From Aquabacterium sp. (lineage in GTDB: Bacteria; Pseudomonadota; Gammaproteobacteria; Burkholderiales; Burkholderiaceae_C): a stretch of DNA of 11,533 nucleotides. The stretch lies in assembly GCA_030654555.1 (NCBI GenBank), contig JAURXG010000277.1, forward strand, positions 1 to 11,533, written 5' to 3'. Both the position numbers and the translations under genes were made by a program. Below are positions 7,915-11,533 of this stretch, in pieces. The notes under the pieces were generated by a model. It saw only the letters and a program-made list of their open reading frames with translations. It made no database searches and had not been told where the DNA came from. The number at the start of each line of letters is the position of its first letter. The first letter of the stretch is position 1.

Positions 7915-7918
7915 CAAC

Positions 7919-8686
7919 ATGAGCCACATCGCCCGCAAACGCTTCGGCCAGCATTTCCTGGTCGATGCCGGCATCATCGACGCCATCGTGCGCGCCATCG
8001 CTCCGAAGCCGGGGCAGGCGCTGGTCGAGATCGGGCCCGGCCTGGGCGCGATGACGCAGCCGCTGCTCGAGCGCTGCGGCGCGCTCACGGTGATCGAGCT
8101 CGACCGCGACCTGGCCGCGCGCTGGCGCCAGCGCCCCGGCGTCACGGTGGTCGAGTCCGACGTGCTGAAGGTGGATTTCGCCGCGCTGGCCGATGCCGCC
8201 GGCCAGCCGCTGCGGGTGGTGGGCAACCTGCCCTACAACATCTCCACGCCGATCCTGTTCCACCTGCTGGCGGTGGCGCCGCGCGTGGTCGACCAGCATT
8301 TCATGCTGCAGAAGGAAGTGGTCGACCGCATGGCCGCGGCGCCCGGCGGCAAGGATTTCGGCCGCCTGACGGTGATGCTGCAGTGGCGCTACCGCATCGA
8401 GGCCCTGTTTGACGTGCCGCCCGCGTCGTTCGACCCGCCGCCGCGGGTGGATTCGGCCATCGTGCGCATGCAACCGCTGGCCACCCCGCCGGTGCTGGAC
8501 GAAGCGCGCCTGCAGACGCTGGTGACCGTGGCGTTCTCGCAGCGGCGCAAGCTGCTGCGCCATACCTTGGGCCGCTGGCTCACCGAGCAGGGCTTCACCG
8601 GCGACTTCGACGTGCAGCGCCGCGCCGAGGAGGTGCCGGTGGCCGAGTACGTGGCTCTCGCTCAGGCCCTGCCCACCGAGCCCTAG
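7919..8686 (+). CDS. rsmA: 16S rRNA (adenine1518-N6/adenine1519-N6)-dimethyltransferase RsmA (KsgA)
   Basis: Cytoplasmic SAM-dependent enzyme that dimethylates two adjacent adenines in the 3'-terminal helix of 16S rRNA late in 30S assembly; its loss gives kasugamycin resistance. 255 residues, normal length. Visible: KRFGQHFLVD (7-16), the family N-terminus; SAM motif EIGPGLGAMT (38-47); acidic ribose-binding IELDRD (59-64); catalytic motif NLPYNIS (103-109); QKEVVDRM (131-138); and FDPPPRVDSAIV (171-182). The ATG at 7919 matches the family start exactly. It is the third plus-strand gene after lptD-surA, as in the classic lptD-surA-pdxA-ksgA cluster, but pdxA is missing. It is separated from surA by 145 bases carrying repeat copy A and an RBS-covering hairpin, so it may not be simply co-expressed with surA. 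Confidence 0.96.
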   Translation: MSHIARKRFGQHFLVDAGIIDAIVRAIAPKPGQALVEIGPGLGAMTQPLLERCGALTVIELDRDLAARWRQRPGVTVVESDVLKVDFAALADAAGQPLRVVGNLPYNISTPILFHLLAVAPRVVDQHFMLQKEVVDRMAAAPGGKDFGRLTVMLQWRYRIEALFDVPPASFDPPPRVDSAIVRMQPLATPPVLDEARLQTLVTVAFSQRRKLLRHTLGRWLTEQGFTGDFDVQRRAEEVPVAEYVALAQALPTEP

Positions 8687-8695
8687 AAATGACAA

Positions 8696-8713
8696 GGCGG
8701 CCCGCAGGCCGCC
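8696..8713. terminator. Bidirectional terminator-like hairpin between convergent rsmA and the barstar gene
   Basis: A perfect 7-base-pair stem GGCGGCC/GGCCGCC with loop CGCA begins nine bases after the rsmA stop. On the minus strand it is followed by TTGTCATTTCT, a moderately T-rich tail, so it may end the RNase-barstar transcript better than the rsmA transcript. Being between two converging genes, it plausibly serves both. Confidence 0.55.
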
Positions 8714-8720
8714 GATCAAA

Positions 8721-8813
8721 CCCAGCGGGCGCCGTGGAACCGGCTCCGCCGGGCCACTGGGGCCGCCCCCCAGGGGGGGCGCCGTCAGGCGCTTCGGGGG
8801 GGTGCCAAGTTCA
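8721..8813 (-). repeat. Structured intergenic repeat, copy B (inverted)
   Basis: Inverted counterpart of the repeat at 7771-7865. On the minus strand it starts with the TGA of the barstar gene, then ACTTGGCA, a C run and GAAGCGCCTGACGGCGCC. The same three-hairpin plan is kept: GCGCC/GGCGC with loop TGAC; a C-run/G-run stem; and CCAGTGG/CCGCTGG around a changed inner stem CCGGC/GCCGG. Where copy A has a T-A pair in the middle stem this copy has C-G, and in the outer stem a C-G becomes T-G, so pairing is preserved although the sequence differs. The two copies flank rsmA as inverted repeats. Confidence 0.75.
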
Positions 8814-9377
8814 CGCGGCGTTGAGCCACATGGCGGTGTCGAAGGCGCTGCTCATCATCGGCATGTTCATGCCGAAGTTGGGGTTGGTGCCGTTCTTCGG
8901 GGCGGCCTTGGGCGCCGGCTTCTCGGGCGCCTGCGCGGCCTCGTTGACACGCTCCCAGGCGCTGCTCTCGTTGGCGCGTGCCACGGCAAACGAGTAGAAG
9001 CAACGGAAGGGAATGCGCCGCTCTGCCCAGAAATCGGCCGCATCGCGGAACACGTCGAGCAACTGCTCGCGCGCTTCGCGGTCGAAGCGGGCGTTGTCGG
9101 GCAACTGCTCGAGCACCACCACGAACCCCGGCTGGCTGCCGGCGCGGTGCACCAGGTCGGTCATGCAGTCGAACAGCGCGTCGAGGTTCTTGCCGAAATG
9201 CGCGGGGAACAGAAACGACTCGGCGATCTTGTCGAGCACGTCCTGCTTGGTCTGCGCCTCGGTGAGGTTGGCGTACAGGAAGTGCTGACCAGCGCCTTCG
9301 GCGGCGGTCATCAGGTCTTCGACACGGTAGGCGCGGATGGCCTGCACGATATTGGGACGGACGGTCTGCAGCAGCAT
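8811..9377 (-). CDS. Barstar-family RNase inhibitor with C-terminal extension
   Basis: Cytoplasmic inhibitor predicted to bind and block the RNase encoded just upstream, protecting the producer from its own enzyme before export. 188 residues, against about 90 for Bacillus barstar. The barstar-like domain lies at about 32-130: FLYANLTEAQTKQDVLDKIAESF, then HFGKNLDALFDCMTDL (60-75), matching the barstar segment YYGENLDALWDCLTG. Asp66 and Asp70 align with barstar Asp35 and Asp39, the residues that plug the barnase active site. FVVVLEQL (85-92) and a helix with LLDVFRDAADFW (106-117) follow. A 30-residue N-terminal segment and a tail of about 50 residues (140-188, Ala/Pro/Lys-rich then Met/Asn-rich) are extra. 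The ATG at 9377 has a near-perfect ribosome binding site. The gene follows the RNase by 53 bases on the same strand and is convergent with rsmA. No signal peptide is seen, as expected for an intracellular inhibitor. Confidence 0.85.
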   Translation of the reverse strand: MLLQTVRPNIVQAIRAYRVEDLMTAAEGAGQHFLYANLTEAQTKQDVLDKIAESFLFPAHFGKNLDALFDCMTDLVHRAGSQPGFVVVLEQLPDNARFDREAREQLLDVFRDAADFWAERRIPFRCFYSFAVARANESSAWERVNEAAQAPEKPAPKAAPKNGTNPNFGMNMPMMSSAFDTAMWLNAA

Positions 9378-9384
9378 GGTCGCG

Positions 9385-9391
9385 TTCCTCC
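9385..9391 (-). promoter_or_regulatory. Strong ribosome binding site of the barstar gene
   Basis: GGAGGAA on the minus strand, seven bases before the ATG at 9377. It is the best Shine-Dalgarno sequence seen in the window, and it fixes the start of the inhibitor gene. Confidence 0.85.
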
Positions 9392-9405
9392 AGGGTCAAG
9401 AATAA

Positions 9406-9421
9406 GAATCGGTTCCGAATC
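9406..9421. repeat. Imperfect inverted repeat between the RNase and barstar genes
   Basis: GAATCGG TT CCGAATC: two 7-base arms with one mismatch, which also contain the direct repeat GAATCG twice at an 11-base spacing, about one helical turn. It lies between the RNase stop and the barstar ribosome binding site. It could be a protein-binding site or chance; no matching factor is recognised. Confidence 0.3.
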
Positions 9422-9430
9422 GAGTGCCGC

Positions 9431-9841
9431 TCATGACGCAATCAGCTTGAAGCTGGCGTAATGATCGGCGGTGTAATAACAGGCCTCAGGAGCCTTGGGA
9501 CGCTGGCCGCCGCACACGATGCGCCTTGCGCCACGGTCTCTCGACCCCGGCGTGGGCACGGTGTACTCGCGGTAGAAGCCTCGTTCGCGCCGCGGCAACA
9601 ACCGCTCTCGGTTGCCGAAGACCACGCCGTCCTTGCTGTAAGGAAACGGACCGCCGGCGTGGATCAGGCGCTGCGTCTTCTGGGCTTCGACCGGCAGTGC
9701 CGACAGCGCCACGGTGTCCAGACGGTCCACCGGACCCCTGGCTTGAACCGCCGCCCCGACCAGCACCGACGCCACGATCGCCGACAGAAGCCCCAGCCGT
9801 CGCAGAGGATTCCAAATCGATGACCGAGCGGCCTTGTCCAC
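9431..9841 (-). CDS. Exported guanyl-specific ribonuclease (RNase Sa/barnase superfamily)
   Basis: Small secreted endoribonuclease that cleaves RNA after guanosine through a 2',3'-cyclic phosphate. 136 residues: signal peptide with WNPLRR and hydrophobic LGLLSAIVASVLVGA, cleavage near AVQA-RG (residue 34-35), then a catalytic domain of about 100 residues, the size of RNase Sa. GGPFPYSKDGVVFGNRE (63-79) and YREYTVPTPGSRDRGARRIV match RNase Sa closely. The catalytic triad is complete: Glu92, Arg107 and His127 correspond to Glu54, Arg69 and His85 of RNase Sa. Cys110 and Cys121 flank a four-residue-longer loop and could form a local disulfide. Start is GTG at 9841: an in-frame TAG lies 33 bases upstream, no other start is available, and CAGGG at 9849-9853 is a fair ribosome binding site seven bases away. 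Hand-counted GC is about 66%. It is first in a two-gene unit with the barstar inhibitor. Periplasmic versus extracellular location is not decided by the sequence. Confidence 0.9.
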   Translation of the reverse strand: MDKAARSSIWNPLRRLGLLSAIVASVLVGAAVQARGPVDRLDTVALSALPVEAQKTQRLIHAGGPFPYSKDGVVFGNRERLLPRRERGFYREYTVPTPGSRDRGARRIVCGGQRPKAPEACYYTADHYASFKLIAS

Positions 9842-9868
9842 GGGATTACCCTGAAATCTGAAGCCCGG

Positions 9869-9897
9869 ATGCTACCGGAACGCCCCCGAAAACTCAA
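9869..9897 (-). promoter_or_regulatory. Candidate sigma70 promoter of the RNase-barstar unit
   Basis: On the minus strand TTGAGT (9892-9897) and TAGCAT (9869-9874) are separated by exactly 17 bases; each matches the consensus at 4 of 6 positions. The implied start near 9862 gives a leader of about 20 bases before the GTG at 9841, with the ribosome binding site inside it. Plausible by spacing and position, but the hexamers are moderate. Confidence 0.4.
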
Positions 9898-9936
9898 GTG
9901 ACTGCCTCAAATTTGGGCAGGATCAAAAGGGATTGA

Positions 9937-9948
9937 GTGGGCGCTCAC
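9937..9948. promoter_or_regulatory. Operator-like palindrome upstream of the RNase promoter
   Basis: GTGGGC/GCTCAC is a 12-base palindrome with one mismatched pair. Its right side extends to GCTCACAAT, identical to one half of the symmetric lac operator; the left half matches that at 6 of 9. It sits about 40 bases upstream of the candidate -35. A LacI/GalR-type regulator is possible, but none is encoded in the window. Confidence 0.25.
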
Positions 9949-10000
9949 AATCTAGAAACATTCGAGAAATCAGGCACTTGGCAGCTTGTCAAGAGGCTTG

Positions 10001-10020
10001 GGCGTGGAATTTTCAACGCC
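10001..10020. repeat. 20-base imperfect palindrome
   Basis: GGCGTGGAAT followed by TTTCAACGCC pairs at 8 of 9 arm positions. It lies between the maeB terminator hairpin and the RNase promoter region, in a spacer of about 49% GC (59 of 120 bases at 9901-10020, hand count). It may extend the maeB 3' structure or bind a regulator; neither is shown. Confidence 0.3.
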
Positions 10021-10027
10021 GGGCTGG

Positions 10028-10068
10028 GCCCGCCAGCCGAATGCACCAATCTGGTGAGGCTGGCGGGC
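10028..10068 (-). terminator. Hairpin after maeB, likely transcript 3' end
   Basis: A perfect 11-base-pair stem (GCCCGCCAGCC / GGCTGGCGGGC) encloses a second 5-base-pair stem (CACCA / TGGTG, loop ATC), starting nine bases after the maeB stop. There is no T tract directly after it on the minus strand, so termination may be Rho-assisted, or the stem may stabilise the mRNA end. Confidence 0.5.
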
Positions 10069-10077
10069 GGCAAGCGC

Positions 10078-11533
10078 TCAGCCCCGGGCGGCATTGGCGT
10101 CGGCGACGGTCAGCGCGGTCATGTTGACGATGCGCCGCACGGTGGCCGAGGGCGTCAGGATGTGCGCCGGCTTGGCCGCGCCCAGCAGCACCGGGCCGAT
10201 CGCGATGCCGCCGCCGGCGGCCGTCTTCAGCAGGTTGTAGCTGATGTTGGCGGCGTCGATGTTGGGCAGCACCAGCAGGTTGGCCTCGCCGGTCAGCGTC
10301 GATCGGGGCATCAGTTCATGCCGCAGGTCGGCGTCCAGGGCCACGTCGCCGTGCATCTCGCCGTCGACTTCCAGCCAGGGCGCGCGTTGCTGGATCAGCG
10401 CCAGCGCCTCGCGCATCTTCACCGCCGAAGGCTGGTTGCTGGCGCCGAAACTGCTGTGCGACAGCAGCGCCGCCTTCGGGCTGACGCCGAAGCGCAGCAT
10501 CTCCTCGGCCGCCAGGATGGTGATCTCGGCCAGCTGCTCGGCCGTGGGGTCGTAGTTGACGTGGGTGTCGACCAGGAACACCTGCCGCCCGGGCAGGATC
10601 AGCCCGTTCATGCAGGCGTAGGTGTTGACGCCGGCACGCCGGCCGATGATCTGGTCGATGTGCGCCAGGTGCTGCGCGGTGGCGCCCCAGGTGCCGCAGA
10701 TCATGCCGTCGACCTCACCCTTGTGCAGCAGCATGCTGGTGATCAGCGTCAGCCGGCGGCGCATCTCGATCTTGGCGAACTGCTCGGTCACGCCCTTGCG
10801 CTCGGTCATGCGGTGGTAGGTCTGCCAGAAGTCGCGGTAGCGCGGGTCGTCGTCGATGTTGACGATCTCGTAGTCGCGCCCGGCCTGCAGCCGCAGGCCG
10901 AGCTTCTCGATGCGGGCGTTGATGACGCTGGCGCGGCCCACCAGCCAGGGCCGGGCCAGGCCTTCGTCGACGATCACCTGCACCGCGCGCAGCACGCGCC
11001 GGTCCTCGCCCTCGGCGAAGGCCACGTTCTTGCGCTTCGCGCGCTTGGCCTGGCTGAAGATCGGCTTCATCGCGTTGCCCGAGGCGTAGACGAAGCTCTG
11101 CAGCTTTTCCTCGTAGGCGTTGAAGTCGGTCACCGGCCGCGCGGCCACGCCCGATTCGGCGGCCGCGCGGGCCACCGCCGGCGCGATCTTCATCATCAGC
11201 CGCGGGTCGAAGGGCTTGGGGATCAGGTACTCGGCCCCGAACACCAGCGTGGTGCCGGCGTAGGCGGCGGCCACCTGGTCGTTCTGCTCGGCCTGGGCCA
11301 GGTCGGCGATGGCATGCACCGCGGCGATCTCCATCTCGTTGGTGATCGTGGTCGCGCCTGAATCCAGCGCGCCGCGGAAGATGTACGGGAAACACAGGAC
11401 GTTGTTGACCTGGTTCGGGTAGTCGGTGCGGCCGGTGGCCATGATGGCGTCGCTGCGCACCGCCTTGACCTCCTCGGGCATGATCTCCGGTGTGGGGTTG
11501 GCCAGCGCGAAGATCAGCGGGTTGGCGGCCATG
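10078..11533 (-). CDS. maeB: NADP-dependent malic enzyme MaeB with phosphotransacetylase-like domain (partial)
   Basis: Cytoplasmic enzyme that decarboxylates malate to pyruvate with NADP+ reduction, feeding NADPH and gluconeogenic carbon. The window ends inside the gene: 485 codons are visible and the N-terminal catalytic part, roughly 275-290 residues by comparison with about 760-residue MaeB proteins, lies beyond 11533. Visible from its 5' end: the last part of the malic-enzyme NAD(P)-binding domain, PLIFALANPTPEIMPEEVKA and IMATGRTDYPNQVNNVLCFP; then a linker (SGNAMKPIFSQAKRA); then a phosphotransacetylase-like domain from about visible residue 168 (NVAFAEGEDRRVLRAVQVI) to the end, including LPNIDAANISYNLLKTAAGG. 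In MaeB this domain is thought to sense acetyl-CoA rather than catalyse. The Met at 11532 is internal, not the start. It runs toward the RNase-barstar unit on the same strand, but a large hairpin and a 236-base spacer separate them. Confidence 0.93.
   Translation of the reverse strand, partial: MAANPLIFALANPTPEIMPEEVKAVRSDAIMATGRTDYPNQVNNVLCFPYIFRGALDSGATTITNEMEIAAVHAIADLAQAEQNDQVAAAYAGTTLVFGAEYLIPKPFDPRLMMKIAPAVARAAAESGVAARPVTDFNAYEEKLQSFVYASGNAMKPIFSQAKRAKRKNVAFAEGEDRRVLRAVQVIVDEGLARPWLVGRASVINARIEKLGLRLQAGRDYEIVNIDDDPRYRDFWQTYHRMTERKGVTEQFAKIEMRRRLTLITSMLLHKGEVDGMICGTWGATAQHLAHIDQIIGRRAGVNTYACMNGLILPGRQVFLVDTHVNYDPTAEQLAEITILAAEEMLRFGVSPKAALLSHSSFGASNQPSAVKMREALALIQQRAPWLEVDGEMHGDVALDADLRHELMPRSTLTGEANLLVLPNIDAANISYNLLKTAAGGGIAIGPVLLGAAKPAHILTPSATVRRIVNMTALTVADANAARG

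Noticed and set aside
8721..8813. The repeat as an insertion sequence or MITE end
   Set aside because: No transposase, terminal inverted repeats or target duplication is seen. Conserved hairpins and stop-codon placement fit an RNA 3' element better.
9987..9992. Perfect TTGACA on the minus strand upstream of the RNase gene
   Set aside because: No acceptable -10 hexamer lies 16-18 bases downstream, so it was not called as a promoter. The 9869-9897 pair is better placed.
9937..11361. 474-codon plus-strand open frame across the spacer and opposite maeB
   Set aside because: Most of it is antisense to maeB and Val/Gln/His/Gly-rich. The first 25 residues look more protein-like, but they run into the maeB terminator hairpin and have no match I recognise.

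Overview
The window is GC-rich DNA (about 70% in the genes) with strong matches to beta-proteobacterial, Burkholderiales-type proteins. The Rubrivivax/Leptothrix/Ideonella/Comamonadaceae side of the order fits best; the genus cannot be fixed from this sequence. It is mostly a conserved chromosomal neighbourhood for envelope biogenesis, with one accessory-looking insert. No tRNA, rRNA, CRISPR array, transposase or IS end was seen.

Layout. (1) 38-2656, minus: an MgtA-type P-type ATPase. (2) 2776-3882, minus: an AmgK-like sugar kinase of peptidoglycan recycling, upstream of mgtA on the same strand. (3) 3883-4084: a divergent intergenic region with candidate back-to-back promoters. (4) 4085-7773, plus: lptD and surA, overlapping by 4 bases; SurA is a chaperone for outer-membrane proteins, including LptD. 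(5) 7774-7918: a structured repeat, then a hairpin that covers the rsmA ribosome binding site. (6) 7919-8686, plus: rsmA (ksgA). (7) 8687-8810: a terminator-like hairpin and a second, inverted copy of the repeat. (8) 8811-9841, minus: an exported guanyl-specific RNase followed by a barstar-family inhibitor. (9) 9842-10077: an AT-richer spacer with the RNase promoter candidate, an operator-like palindrome and the maeB terminator hairpin. (10) 10078-11533, minus: the C-terminal two thirds of a MaeB-type malic enzyme, cut by the window edge.

How it fits together. In pseudomonads the comparable locus reads murU-amgK, divergent from lptD-surA-pdxA-rsmA. Here the backbone amgK / lptD-surA-rsmA is kept. 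The murU position is taken by mgtA, and the pdxA position holds only a repeat. The RNase/barstar pair faces rsmA and is the most system-like accessory element. It is a known type of pair (as in barnase/barstar), but this inhibitor has an unusual C-terminal tail and the pair shows a clear start-signal asymmetry. The second notable item is a roughly 93-base dispersed repeat. Both copies begin with the stop codon of the gene they follow, and the copies differ by pair-preserving changes in their hairpins.
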